Source: Anaerolineales bacterium
GTDB lineage: Bacteria; Chloroflexota; Anaerolineae; Anaerolineales; Villigracilaceae
Reading direction: 5' to 3'
Assembly: GCA_016744335.1 (NCBI GenBank)
Contig: JADGEO010000018.1
Coordinates: 648 to 63,492 of the forward strand
DNA: 62,845 bases
Shown: positions 33,620 to 42,104 of the stretch, piece after piece
Numbering within the stretch: position 1 is the first letter of the stretch
Layout of the letters: each line of letters starts with the position of its first letter
The notes under the pieces: generated by a model
What the model was told of the DNA's origin: nothing
What the model saw: only the letters and a program-made list of their open reading frames with translations
The model's database searches: none
Position numbers and translations under genes: made by a program

Positions 33620-36139
33620 TTAAGGCAAAAACCAACTGGGGTTTTCTCCTGGGGCAACAACTGTAATCTCTTCATTTTTTTCTAAATCATAAATGCGGAT
33701 TTGGGATGGTGCCTCCGTGTTGTTGACGACATAAACACGATAGAGCAGATAACGTCCGCCCACAGACCAACAGGCGCCGCCGTGCGTGGTATCAACTTGG
33801 TCGGTGATTGGACGCGGGTTCTGCCCCCCAGCATCCATTAGCCAAATTTGATCGCCACCATTTGTTGATTCTAAATCCCACTCTCCGCGCGTAAAGGCGA
33901 CTTGCTCTCCATCTGGCGACCAGCTCGGGTTATTATCATCGTAATTATCTTCAGTGGGGAGCGGGGCAAGGCTTTGAGCATCTACATTATAAAGAGAGAT
34001 TTTACTAAGATACATTTCACCGACAAATTGTAAATCGGCACTCAGAAATTCTGCGTCAATTGGTGACCACGCAACCGCAGAGCCAATTTCGGTGGAGATG
34101 CTCTGACGTTCACCACTCTCAAGGTGATAAACTTGAATTTCTTTCGGGTTTGCAGAAGTATAGCTGAGCCAACTGCCATCATAAGACCAGCGCGGGTTAT
34201 AAACGGGGAGTTGAGAATCTTGAAATAGGGGCTGAGTTTCTAGCGTTTCTAAATTGAGCCACCACAGAGAAGGGATGCCAAGATAGGCTTGCTCATCTTC
34301 AAAATTAAGCCGACTATAAAGAATTTGCGCTTGCGTTGGTGACCAAAGTACATCGGAGCAAGACTCTTCGGGGCAAGATAAAATAAGTTCTGGGCTATCC
34401 ATATCGGCTTGCCAATACCAAAGCTCTGAGCCTATGCTATTATCTGGCACCGAGTAGATTAGGCTATCCCCCGCGGGAGAGGCGCTGTAATTCCAAACGC
34501 CTGTATTGCCATGGGTAATTTGCTGAACTTCACCGCCTAAGGCAGGGATGAGATAAAGCTGTTTATGGTATTCATTATCAGTGGCAAGATAAGTGATATA
34601 GGCTTCCTCAAGGCTTTCTCTTTCAGATAAAAAGTTGAATTTAGCAGGGAATTTTTTGACTGCATTCACACTTAAGATGATGCCTAAACTTAAGACCACT
34701 AAGGCACTAATAACCGGCACAATAAAAGAAACTTTAGTAAACCATTGCAAACGGGCAAAAATGGCTTTGCTTTGCACCATTACCATACCAATTATTATCA
34801 GTACAACTGCCAAGCCTAAGCTAAAGGAGATTATTAGCCCTAATCCAAAGGCTATTTTATTAATCGTGACTGCTATGAGCAAAATTGCGATGGCATCGGG
34901 GCAGGGAACAAGCCCGCCACTGATTCCTAGCGCAATAAGCGATTTCCAGCTAATACCAGAGAGCGGATTTTCTCTGATTTCTTGCGCGCCTTTAGGGAGG
35001 GGGACATAGCCAAATTGGGCGGGATCGTGATTGTGTTCTGGTCCTGGCTCTCTGATTTCTTCGTCAATTTTTAGGCGGGTACTTTTTTCACCTACTTCAA
35101 CTTCTTTTGCTTTTACAGGGGCATTTTCTCGTTTTTTCTCTGCTCTAAAAGTTTTTATACGCGGTAAAAGCAAGAATACGCCCAAGATGACAATTAATAG
35201 CCCCGAAACCAACTCTAGCATAGGGAAAAGCTGGTCGGGCATAATATATTTTGAAAGGGATAGGGTTGCTAAACCAAGCGCAAAAACAGAGCCGGTATGT
35301 GTGAGTGTGACTAAAAACCCGAGCGCAACGGCATGATACAACTTCCCCTGCGAGCCAACCAAATACGCGGCGACTATGGTTTTTCCGTGTCCTGGGCTAA
35401 GGGCGTGGAGTGCGCCCAAAATTAGCGCAATCGCTAACGCGGCTAAAAAGACAGTGGGGGAGAGAGTGGGGGTGCGTAAAAAGCCTTCTAAAATGGCTAA
35501 AATCCCCTGCTGGTTTTCAGCATTTTCTACTGCGGCTTCGGCGGTTTCGCCTAAGCCCAATGCCTCCACAGCGGGTGGGATAGAGGGCTGTCCGCTTTCC
35601 CATTCGCTCGTGCCCGTCCCTGTGCCAAAAGCTACTTTCAAAATACCATTATCTTGTTCGGGGTCAGAAAACTGCATCCCTTCATTGGCGGTGACGGTGA
35701 ACCAACTTAGGGAATTTTCAGGTTTATATTCATTGAGTAAAAGTAACTCGCCGGCACTCGTGTCTAAATCGGCACGGAGTTCGATGGTGATGGGGCTTTC
35801 ACCGGTACGAAGTTGAGGTAGAGAATCTGCCCATTGAATATTAACCAAGTCAAAAGTTAGGGGCGTTCCGTCCAATCGTAATGAGAAGTCGTCTAAAATT
35901 GGTTGCACCCACGCTTCGGCTTCGGCATCCGAAATCTCTTCATCCCCATCCAAATCTGCTTCATGCCATAGAACGTGCGTGACCATTGGTCCCGGCACCA
36001 GTTCCCATGTGATTTGCACAGAATCGGATGAGAAATTGAGCGTGAAAGTGTGAAAATACATATCCGCTGGGTGCGCGCTGGCAGGGCGCGGGAGGGCGAG
36101 CAGGAGGATGGCAAGGAGAAAAATTAGTCTTTTTTGCAT
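33620..36139 (-). CDS. NicO-type nickel/cobalt transporter fused to TolB-like beta-propeller
   Basis: 839 aa. Signal peptide at 1-22 (mature end HPADMYFHTF), an extracytoplasmic domain with an EF-hand-like loop DLDGDEEISDAE, then six helices with the NicO/RcnA motifs HALSPGHGKTIVAAYLVG and GISGGLVPCPDAIAILL, separated by a charged loop containing EHNHD. From about residue 510 follow WD40/TolB-type blades (SPDGEQVAFTRGEW, NPRWSYDGSWLSY). Transport of Ni/Co, or another divalent metal, is inferred from the motifs. The propeller is not part of known NicO proteins. It overlaps the PHP gene by 16 bases. Confidence 0.8.
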   Translation of the reverse strand: MQKRLIFLLAILLLALPRPASAHPADMYFHTFTLNFSSDSVQITWELVPGPMVTHVLWHEADLDGDEEISDAEAEAWVQPILDDFSLRLDGTPLTFDLVNIQWADSLPQLRTGESPITIELRADLDTSAGELLLLNEYKPENSLSWFTVTANEGMQFSDPEQDNGILKVAFGTGTGTSEWESGQPSIPPAVEALGLGETAEAAVENAENQQGILAILEGFLRTPTLSPTVFLAALAIALILGALHALSPGHGKTIVAAYLVGSQGKLYHAVALGFLVTLTHTGSVFALGLATLSLSKYIMPDQLFPMLELVSGLLIVILGVFLLLPRIKTFRAEKKRENAPVKAKEVEVGEKSTRLKIDEEIREPGPEHNHDPAQFGYVPLPKGAQEIRENPLSGISWKSLIALGISGGLVPCPDAIAILLIAVTINKIAFGLGLIISFSLGLAVVLIIIGMVMVQSKAIFARLQWFTKVSFIVPVISALVVLSLGIILSVNAVKKFPAKFNFLSERESLEEAYITYLATDNEYHKQLYLIPALGGEVQQITHGNTGVWNYSASPAGDSLIYSVPDNSIGSELWYWQADMDSPELILSCPEESCSDVLWSPTQAQILYSRLNFEDEQAYLGIPSLWWLNLETLETQPLFQDSQLPVYNPRWSYDGSWLSYTSANPKEIQVYHLESGERQSISTEIGSAVAWSPIDAEFLSADLQFVGEMYLSKISLYNVDAQSLAPLPTEDNYDDNNPSWSPDGEQVAFTRGEWDLESTNGGDQIWLMDAGGQNPRPITDQVDTTHGGACWSVGGRYLLYRVYVVNNTEAPSQIRIYDLEKNEEITVVAPGENPSWFLP

Positions 36140-36783
36140 ATTTTTTTATAGAGGACGGCGTACCGCGACGCGAATCTCGCATGGATGTCGGTCTTGCGCG
36201 TCTGAGGCATTCCTTGGCGGATGACTTGCCGAAGCTCGCGCGCAGAGTTGAACTTGGGGAGCGTTAAAGTGGCGCGTCCTAGCTCGAAAAGCGCGTGCGC
36301 GTCTGACCCCACTGTAGACGCGATGCCGTGATTTTGAGCAAACTCTTGTGCCTTAGCATTCATGCTGGCAGAGAGACAGCGGCTATTGAAGGTTTCTATG
36401 GCATCAATATCGGGGAGAATTTCAAGTAAATCGGATTCTTGCCAATGTCCGCTTCGGGTGTAATCGAATGGATGCGAGACGCTGATGAAGGCATCTTGTT
36501 CTTTGAGACGGGCGATGGTTTCTTGCGGTGTGAGCGCGGGCGGGATTTCTTCTTTGAGGAAGGCGCAGAGAAGCTCTCCCTTTGTGGTCATAATTTCTTC
36601 GCCGATAATGATGAGTTCGGGAGCAAGTTTTTTAGCTTCGACAGCACCTTTTATGGTGTTGTGGTCGGTGAGAATGAGGCGATCTATGCCTTTTTTATGG
36701 CAAGTTTCTATCATGCGCTCTAGGGTAGAGAGAGAGTCTTTAGAGTAGATGCTATGAGCATGAAATTCGGTTGTGTAGGTCAT
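36124..36783 (-). CDS. PHP-domain phosphoesterase-like protein
   Basis: 219 aa. The four PHP motifs are present: FHAHS, LTDHNT, GEE (metal-bridging Glu), SHPFD and GSDAHAL near the C-terminus, enough for a trinuclear metal site. Members include histidinol phosphatase and 5'-3' exonucleases such as RnaseAM/TrpH; the substrate is not clear. Its 3' end overlaps the NicO-fusion start by 16 bases, so translation is probably coupled. Confidence 0.82.
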   Translation of the reverse strand: MTYTTEFHAHSIYSKDSLSTLERMIETCHKKGIDRLILTDHNTIKGAVEAKKLAPELIIIGEEIMTTKGELLCAFLKEEIPPALTPQETIARLKEQDAFISVSHPFDYTRSGHWQESDLLEILPDIDAIETFNSRCLSASMNAKAQEFAQNHGIASTVGSDAHALFELGRATLTLPKFNSARELRQVIRQGMPQTRKTDIHARFASRYAVLYKKICKKD

Positions 36784-36844
36784 GGGGTAATTTTAGCATG
36801 GATGGGGATAATTTGAGTTTTTGGCGTATAATTTAGAGAACTTA

Positions 36845-36941
36845 AGAAACTCGGTTTTTTCTCTACAAATAAGCCTCCTGCGCTAGTTTGAGATTTTGGT
36901 AAGAAAAGGTATTATGCTTGCGAAAGAAAAACCGAGTTTCT
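36845..36941. repeat. AGAAACTCGGTTTTT inverted repeat
   Basis: Perfect 15-bp arms at 36845-36859 and 36927-36941, with 67 bases between, located between the divergent PHP and typA genes. Confidence 0.75.
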
Positions 36942-36959
36942 GCTTGTTAGCATTTTTGC

Positions 36960-36988
36960 TTGGCAAAAACCCCGCCCTCTGATAAACT
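36960..36988 (+). promoter_or_regulatory. typA promoter
   Basis: TTGGCA (36960-36965), 17 bp, TAAACT (36983-36988); leader of about 158 bases to the typA ATG. Confidence 0.6.
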
Positions 36989-37014
36989 ACACTTCACTTG
37001 AACGCTGAAATTTG

Positions 37015-37042
37015 CCTCGGCTCTCACTCGCCGAGGTTTTTT
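37015..37042 (+). terminator. Terminator-like hairpin in typA leader
   Basis: Perfect 7-bp stem CCTCGGC/GCCGAGG with an eight-base loop and six T residues, 20 bases after the predicted transcription start and 111 bases before typA. It looks like an attenuator. Confidence 0.65.
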
Positions 37043-37073
37043 GTGTGTGGTAAGGCTTCCCCTGCCATATTGC

Positions 37074-37129
37074 AAATGGATACCCACAAACTGATACTCA
37101 CAAACGGATACCTGCAAATGGATACCCGC
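37074..37129 (+). repeat. Four 14-bp tandem repeats before typA
   Basis: Units AAATGGATACCCAC, AAACTGATACTCAC, AAACGGATACCTGC and AAATGGATACCCGC lie head to tail and end 23 bases before the ATG. The last is followed by GGGGTATCC, which can pair with GGATACCC of any copy. Confidence 0.8.
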
Positions 37130-37152
37130 GAGGGGTATCCCTACGGAAAATT

Positions 37153-39006
37153 ATGAAAACTACCCGAACAGACCTAAGAAATATCGCTATTATTGCCCAT
37201 GTTGATCATGGCAAAACAACCCTCGTAGATGGGCTTCTGCGTCAAGCAGATACCTTCCGCGATAATGAGCGCGTTGCTGAACGCGTCATGGATTCTAACG
37301 ACCTTGAGCGCGAGCGTGGCATCACCATTCTCTCTAAGAGTACCGCCATCACCATCCCCGACCCGCAGACCAAAGAAGATGTCAAAATTAACATCGTTGA
37401 CACACCCGGTCATGCCGATTTTGGTGGTGAAGTGGAGCGTGTGCTTAATATGGTGGATGGCGTTCTTCTTCTTGTAGATGCCGCCGAAGGTCCCATGCCG
37501 CAGACCCGTTTTGTGCTTAAAAAAGCCCTCACGCTCGGTCATAAGGCTGTTGTTGTCATCAACAAAGTTGATCGCAAGGATGCCGATGTTGAGCGTGTGC
37601 TCAACGAAACCTTTGATTTATTTATTGATTTAGGCGCGACGGAAGAACAAGCGGATTTCCCGGTCGTCTACGCAAAAGCAACTTCTGCTCAGGCGGGATA
37701 TTCGGTCGACCTTAGCCCCAACTTGCAACCCTTATTTGATACAATTCTGCGACAAGTGCCAGCTCCCGTTGTGGATGCGGAGGCACCCTTGCAAATGCTC
37801 GTGACCACATTGGGTTATGACGAATATCGCGGTGTGACAGCAGTTGGTCGTGTTTTTGCAGGGAAGATGAAAGCGGGGCAAAAGTTAGCTCGCCTCACCA
37901 CAGAGGGCAAAAATCTTCCCGAAAGTGCGCGCTATTTGTACACGCATGAGGGGCTTAAAAAAGTTGAAGTCCAGCAAGCAAGTGCAGGCGAGATTGTCTC
38001 GTTGGCGGGATTAGATGGTATTTCCATTGGCGAAACCCTCGCCGATCCAGAAAATCCCATTGCCTTACCTACGATCAGCGTTGAAAAACCGACTGTAAGA
38101 ATGACATTCGGCGTGAACACCTCGCCTTTTGCTGGACGTGAAGGACGCTGGGGTTCATCCCGCCGAATTCGTGAACGACTTTTTGAAGAATTACGCACAA
38201 ACGTAGCTTTGCGCGTGGATGAAACCGACACCGCAGAAAATTTTGCTGTCTCTGGGCGCGGCGAATTGCATTTAGCGATTCTTATCGAAACTATGCGCCG
38301 AGAAGGGTATGAGTTGCAGGTTTCTCGCCCTGAAGTTATTTTCCGCACACGAGATGACGGGACAAAATTAGAACCTTACGAAAAAGTTTTTATCGAAAGT
38401 AGCCCTGAAACAATCGGTTCAGTGATTGAGATGCTCGGCAAACGTCGCGGGAGAATGACCGAGATGATGGACGGCGGCGATGGAAATACTCGTGTGTCTT
38501 ATATTGTTCCCACACGTGGTTTGCTTGGTTTTCGTTATCAATTCCTCACCGCTACGCGCGGCACAGGCATTATGAATACGCAATTTCATGACTATGAAAA
38601 AATGGCAGGTCCAATGGAAACCCGTCAGACCGGTTCATTGGTTGCGTGGGAAGCTGGGAAAACGACAGCTTTTGCATTGAAAAACGGTGAAGAACGCGGG
38701 TTTTTCTTCTTAGGCGCTGGCGTTGAAGTCTATGAAGGCATGGTTGTTGGCGAGCGTGTAAAAAATGAAGATTTAGACTTGAATGTCTGTAAAAAGAAAC
38801 ATCTAACGAATATGCGTTCTTCTGGGGCAGATATGGAAATTCGCCTGACCCCGCCACGTTCGATGAGTTTGGATGAATGTATTGAATATCTTTCTGATGA
38901 TGAGTTGCTCGAAGTAACTCCTGAATCGGTTCGTATTCGTAAAAGAATTTTAGATAGCAAAAAACGAGGTCGTGCCGCTAAGCAGGCAAGAGAAGCGTTG
39001 AAGTAA
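37153..39006 (+). CDS. typA: Ribosome-associated GTPase TypA/BipA
   Basis: 617 aa EF-G-like GTPase that binds ribosomes and helps large-subunit assembly under stress or cold. G1 is [11 protein letters not shown]2/switch [10 protein letters not shown]3 [12 protein letters not shown]4 NKVD; then the domain II barrel, domain III/V folds, and the unique C-terminal domain ([34 protein letters not shown] [14 protein letters not shown]). Full length. An attenuator-like hairpin and tandem repeats lie in its leader. Confidence 0.95.
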   Translation: MKTTRTDLRNIAIIAHVDHGKTTLVDGLLRQADTFRDNERVAERVMDSNDLERERGITILSKSTAITIPDPQTKEDVKINIVDTPGHADFGGEVERVLNMVDGVLLLVDAAEGPMPQTRFVLKKALTLGHKAVVVINKVDRKDADVERVLNETFDLFIDLGATEEQADFPVVYAKATSAQAGYSVDLSPNLQPLFDTILRQVPAPVVDAEAPLQMLVTTLGYDEYRGVTAVGRVFAGKMKAGQKLARLTTEGKNLPESARYLYTHEGLKKVEVQQASAGEIVSLAGLDGISIGETLADPENPIALPTISVEKPTVRMTFGVNTSPFAGREGRWGSSRRIRERLFEELRTNVALRVDETDTAENFAVSGRGELHLAILIETMRREGYELQVSRPEVIFRTRDDGTKLEPYEKVFIESSPETIGSVIEMLGKRRGRMTEMMDGGDGNTRVSYIVPTRGLLGFRYQFLTATRGTGIMNTQFHDYEKMAGPMETRQTGSLVAWEAGKTTAFALKNGEERGFFFLGAGVEVYEGMVVGERVKNEDLDLNVCKKKHLTNMRSSGADMEIRLTPPRSMSLDECIEYLSDDELLEVTPESVRIRKRILDSKKRGRAAKQAREALK

Positions 39007-39022
39007 AGATATAGTTAGTGAT

Positions 39023-39061
39023 AAAAAAAGCCGCTCCCCGTTAGGGAAGCGGCTTTTTTTT
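39023..39061 (+). terminator. Intrinsic terminator after typA
   Basis: AAAAAAAGCCGCT with AAGCGGCTTTTTTT, inner CCC/GGG pairs, long T run; A run on the left lets it serve the convergent lipoprotein operon. Confidence 0.85.
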
Positions 39062-39088
39062 ACTCATATATCATATTTTACGTTTTAC

Positions 39089-39652
39089 TCACTCGCAAGT
39101 TGCCGAAACAGTGAAAGCCTCTATTTTTCCGCTTTCGTTATTATAGACCGCTAGGGCATAATTTACTTCTTGCCCCATATTTACGGCAAAAAGATCGGTA
39201 TATTGCACGGTATTTGGCAAAAGGTCGGCAATTTCTGCCCCATCTCTTGAGACGATAAATCCCATTTCGTTATCTGATTGATCTATCCAGCGGATGGTGA
39301 TTTCTAGCTCGGTATTTGTGCCATTCCACGAGCAGAAGAAGTCATATTTCTTTAAGCTAGGCGGATTAAGGGGACGCGGTGCCTCAGTGGATGTAGCAGA
39401 CGCGGTGGGGGTGGGGGGCGCACTTGTTTTGGTCGGGGGTGCCATAGTGGGCGTGTTAGCAGGGAGACGCGTTTGCGTAGGCGTTTGTGTGGGCATCTGC
39501 GTTTGTACCGCAGATACGGTTTGCGCGGCGAGAGTCCCGGCTTGGGCTTCTAGGGGCAATTCGTTTGGGGCTGAATCTGTTGGTAGGTTGCAGGCACTCA
39601 AGCCTAAAACAAGGACGAACCCCAATATCCAGTATTTATTTGTTTTTTTCAT
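39089..39652 (-). CDS. Lipoprotein with Thr/Pro linker and FN3-like domain
   Basis: 187 aa. Signal peptide with lipobox LSAC (Cys20), a Thr/Pro-rich spacer to ~90, and a C-terminal domain (FFCSWNGTNTELEITIRWID...GFIVSRDG) like a fibronectin type III sandwich. AGAGG lies seven bases before the ATG, which overlaps the stop of the upstream gene as ATGA. It shares its C-terminal domain with the upstream lipoprotein; the two are paralogues and probably displayed on the cell surface. Confidence 0.65.
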   Translation of the reverse strand: MKKTNKYWILGFVLVLGLSACNLPTDSAPNELPLEAQAGTLAAQTVSAVQTQMPTQTPTQTRLPANTPTMAPPTKTSAPPTPTASATSTEAPRPLNPPSLKKYDFFCSWNGTNTELEITIRWIDQSDNEMGFIVSRDGAEIADLLPNTVQYTDLFAVNMGQEVNYALAVYNNESGKIEAFTVSATCE

Positions 39653-40449
39653 GGACAAACCTCTTGCACAACTGCGCGTGCAGATTCTCCAGCCGAATTG
39701 GAAGCAGAAACGGCGAACTCACTCGGAACGCTATCGGTTACAAGCACGGTGAAATCTCCTGTGAAGTTTTGGTCAACAGCGACGTTGAAAAGCAGTATGC
39801 CATCTTGATAGATAAAGAAAACATCTTCATTATCTGAATTATCATTCCACGATAAATTGAGGGTTAGGTCGTAATGCGGAGCCAGGTCTGCCATACAACT
39901 GCTCGAGGTGATAGCGAGATTGGATGGAGCATTGGGCGGCGAGGGTGTGGGCGTTGGGGGGATGGCGTATTCTTGTAGATTTTCAGTGTTTCCGGCAACG
40001 GTTGCGTAATAGCCCCAGAGCCAACAATTGCCATTGCTGTCTGGGTTTTTGATAATCCAGTAGTTGCTGGCGGTGTTTTTGCCAACGACTTCGGCTTTTT
40101 CTCCAACGGTGAACGCACCAATATAGTCATAAACTTTGCCAGGACCAGTTCGACAATTGGTATTTTCGCTCACGCTTGCCATGGGTATGGATGGGGTTGC
40201 GCTTAGGGCGATGGTGGGGCTTAGTGCGATGGTGGGGGTGAATGTCACTGTTGGCGGGATAGCGGGTGTGATGGTGGGCAATGGGCTGGGTATTCCTGCT
40301 GCAGTTGGTGGAGTTTGTCCGCCGGCTTCAACGGTTAACGCGACTGAAGTGGCAACAGCGTTCCCATCAGGAGTGGGCGTTGCTTGGCTTATATTACATG
40401 CTAAAGTGACTAGCAGTAGAGCAAAAATAATAAATAATTTTTTTTTCAT
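39649..40449 (-). CDS. Lipoprotein with SH3 and FN3-like domains
   Basis: 266 aa. Lipobox TLAC, Thr/Pro linker, one bacterial SH3 domain (NTNCRTGPGKVYDYIGAF...NYWIIKNPD...CWLWGYYA) at ~95-165, then an FN3-like domain (LTLNLSWNDNSDNEDVFFIY) at ~190-266. SH3-type modules of this kind often bind cell-wall material. Middle member of three consecutive related lipoprotein genes. Confidence 0.7.
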   Translation of the reverse strand: MKKKLFIIFALLLVTLACNISQATPTPDGNAVATSVALTVEAGGQTPPTAAGIPSPLPTITPAIPPTVTFTPTIALSPTIALSATPSIPMASVSENTNCRTGPGKVYDYIGAFTVGEKAEVVGKNTASNYWIIKNPDSNGNCWLWGYYATVAGNTENLQEYAIPPTPTPSPPNAPSNLAITSSSCMADLAPHYDLTLNLSWNDNSDNEDVFFIYQDGILLFNVAVDQNFTGDFTVLVTDSVPSEFAVSASNSAGESARAVVQEVCP

Positions 40450-40508
40450 GTGCGTTCTCCTTTTGACTTTTTTCGGGGTTGAAAGGCAAACTGTGAAATT
40501 TAGCCGAT

Positions 40509-41465
40509 TTATGGCAAGGGCGGCAGGGCGTATTCTTCAAGTGTGCTTATGTCGCCATCTACTGTTGCATATTTGCCCCATAGCCAACATTCTCCATCTG
40601 CATTTGGGTTTTCTATAATCCAATAATTATAGGAAGTTTTTTTGCCGAGAACTTTGGCAGTTTCTCCAACTTTTAATATGCCAACCTGTTCGTAATCTTT
40701 ATCGGGACCTGTGCGGCAATTTGTATCTACACTTACGCTCACGCTAACTGTTATTGCTGAAGGCGTTGTTGTTGGGGTGGAGAAGGGGGGAAGAGCGTAT
40801 TCTTTAAGAGTGTTTATGTCGCCATCTACTGTTGCATATTTGCCCCATAGCCAACATTCTCCATCTGCGCTTGGATTTTCTATAATCCAATAGTTATAAG
40901 AAGTTTTTTTGCCAACGACTTTTGCAGTTTCGCCAACTTTGAATATGCCAATGCGGTCATAATCTTTATCGGGACCTGTGCGGCAATTTGTGTCTACGCT
41001 TACACTCACGCTAACCGTTGTTGCCGAAGGTGTTGTTGCCGTTAGTGTAGCTGAAGGCGTAAGTGAATCAGTGGGTGTTTCTATAGTCGCATCAGCTGTA
41101 GGTGTTTCTGAGCCCGAAAGCGTTGGGGTTGTTGCTAAAGTTGCTGTGCTTGTAATTGTTGGCGCAATTTCTTCCTTTGCTTCTATGGTCGCGGCAACAG
41201 AAGTCGCAATAATGCTGTCATTTGTCTCTAGCGTAGAAGCTACAGAAGTTTCGATAATTGCTTCGGCAGTGGAAAGAATAGCGCCAGCATTTTCATCGTC
41301 TTTTGCTTCAAAAGTTGCTTCAACAGAAGTTGCTTCTGTAGAAGTTGCAATAGGTGTTGCGGTGGCATCATCAGCTGATTCCGTTGGCGAAGCTGGCTCG
41401 CCTCGGCTACATGCTGAAAGGACGAGTAGAATGATGCTAATGAGCAGTAGTTTTTTTTGTTTCAT
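40509..41465 (-). CDS. Lipoprotein with two near-identical SH3 domains
   Basis: 318 aa. Lipobox LSAC, a long Ala/Thr/Glu-rich stalk (to ~150) made of repeats such as AxxxTSVAxTxEA, then two SH3-type modules of about 79 residues that differ at only about nine positions (for example DYDRIGIFKV versus DYEQVGILKV). Cys residues NCRTG and GECWLWG are conserved in both. It ends after the second module and lacks the FN3-like domain of its neighbours. Confidence 0.72.
   Translation of the reverse strand: MKQKKLLLISIILLVLSACSRGEPASPTESADDATATPIATSTEATSVEATFEAKDDENAGAILSTAEAIIETSVASTLETNDSIIATSVAATIEAKEEIAPTITSTATLATTPTLSGSETPTADATIETPTDSLTPSATLTATTPSATTVSVSVSVDTNCRTGPDKDYDRIGIFKVGETAKVVGKKTSYNYWIIENPSADGECWLWGKYATVDGDINTLKEYALPPFSTPTTTPSAITVSVSVSVDTNCRTGPDKDYEQVGILKVGETAKVLGKKTSYNYWIIENPNADGECWLWGKYATVDGDISTLEEYALPPLP
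40531..41019. repeat. 222-bp duplicated SH3 module
   Basis: 40531-40752 and 40798-41019 are the same length and nearly identical base by base, a recent in-frame duplication. Confidence 0.85.
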
Positions 41466-41550
41466 TGAGAGACTCCTGTGTGTTGATGATAAAAGCTATT
41501 TATTATGATGACATAGATATACATGAAAAGCAAGTTTTGGGCGAGAATAA

Positions 41551-41829
41551 TTAAGAAAGGATTTCTTTTTGGGGGCGAAGCGACCAAAGCAAAAATATAT
41601 TCGCTAGAAAAAAAAGAACACGTGCCAAAAGGCTGATTTCTACAATTAGCCATTCTCCCTCTGTGGCTGTCCACGCGGGAATTGCGGTTGTGATTTCTAT
41701 GAAAGTTAACGCCTCTCTGCTCAAATAATCTTTGGCTATATCATGTAGAGCGAGAAAATCAAAAATAGTAAACAGAAAAACTAAAGCGTTAAAAAGAATC
41801 ATTCCTTTTAGGAAAAAGCTTTTTTTCAC
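41551..41829 (-). CDS. Small two-helix membrane protein
   Basis: 92 aa with hydrophobic helices at ~9-28 and ~60-83. It overlaps the DUF4342 gene by four bases (ATGA), so the two are co-translated. No family recognised. Confidence 0.6.
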   Translation of the reverse strand: MKKSFFLKGMILFNALVFLFTIFDFLALHDIAKDYLSREALTFIEITTAIPAWTATEGEWLIVEISLLARVLFFLANIFLLWSLRPQKEILS

Positions 41830-42092
41830 GCTGAGTTCACTTCCTCTTTTTCAACAACCAGCGTTCCTTTTGTGACCAACGCGGCTATTGCCCCTAGTGC
41901 GGCTAATTGTGGGGCAACCAGCGTCCCAAAAACGCCAACAGCTAGGGGAATATCTATCAGCGTATGCCCTTCTTCGTTTTTGATAATTAATCGGCGAATA
42001 TTCCCCTCATGGAGGAGTTCTCTTATTTTGGCAATCAGTTTGTCGCCGTTAAATTCAAATTCTTCTGTGCGGGTATTTTCTTCGGTCATCAT
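41826..42092 (-). CDS. DUF4342 domain protein
   Basis: 88 aa. KLIAKIRELLHEGNIRRLIIKN, then TLIDIPL and an Ala/Gly-rich hydrophobic stretch (VFGTLVAPQLAALGAIAALV), the pattern of DUF4342. AAGGAG precedes the ATG. Function unknown; part of the M29 peptidase operon. Confidence 0.8.
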   Translation of the reverse strand: MMTEENTRTEEFEFNGDKLIAKIRELLHEGNIRRLIIKNEEGHTLIDIPLAVGVFGTLVAPQLAALGAIAALVTKGTLVVEKEEVNSA

Positions 42093-42104
42093 ATTCTCCT
42101 TATC

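Noticed and set aside
34635..35816. Three antisense readings of 101-146 aa inside the NicO-fusion gene
   Set aside because: They mirror hydrophobic helices and Ala-rich parts of a clear gene on the other strand; composition is that of shadow frames.
37074..37129. Possible CRISPR array before typA (and at 55310-55369)
   Set aside because: Units are 14-15 bp, directly abutting, with no spacers and no cas genes.
40978..41508. Antisense 176-aa reading over the SH3 lipoprotein
   Set aside because: It mirrors the low-complexity stalk of the lipoprotein, which has a lipobox and related neighbours.
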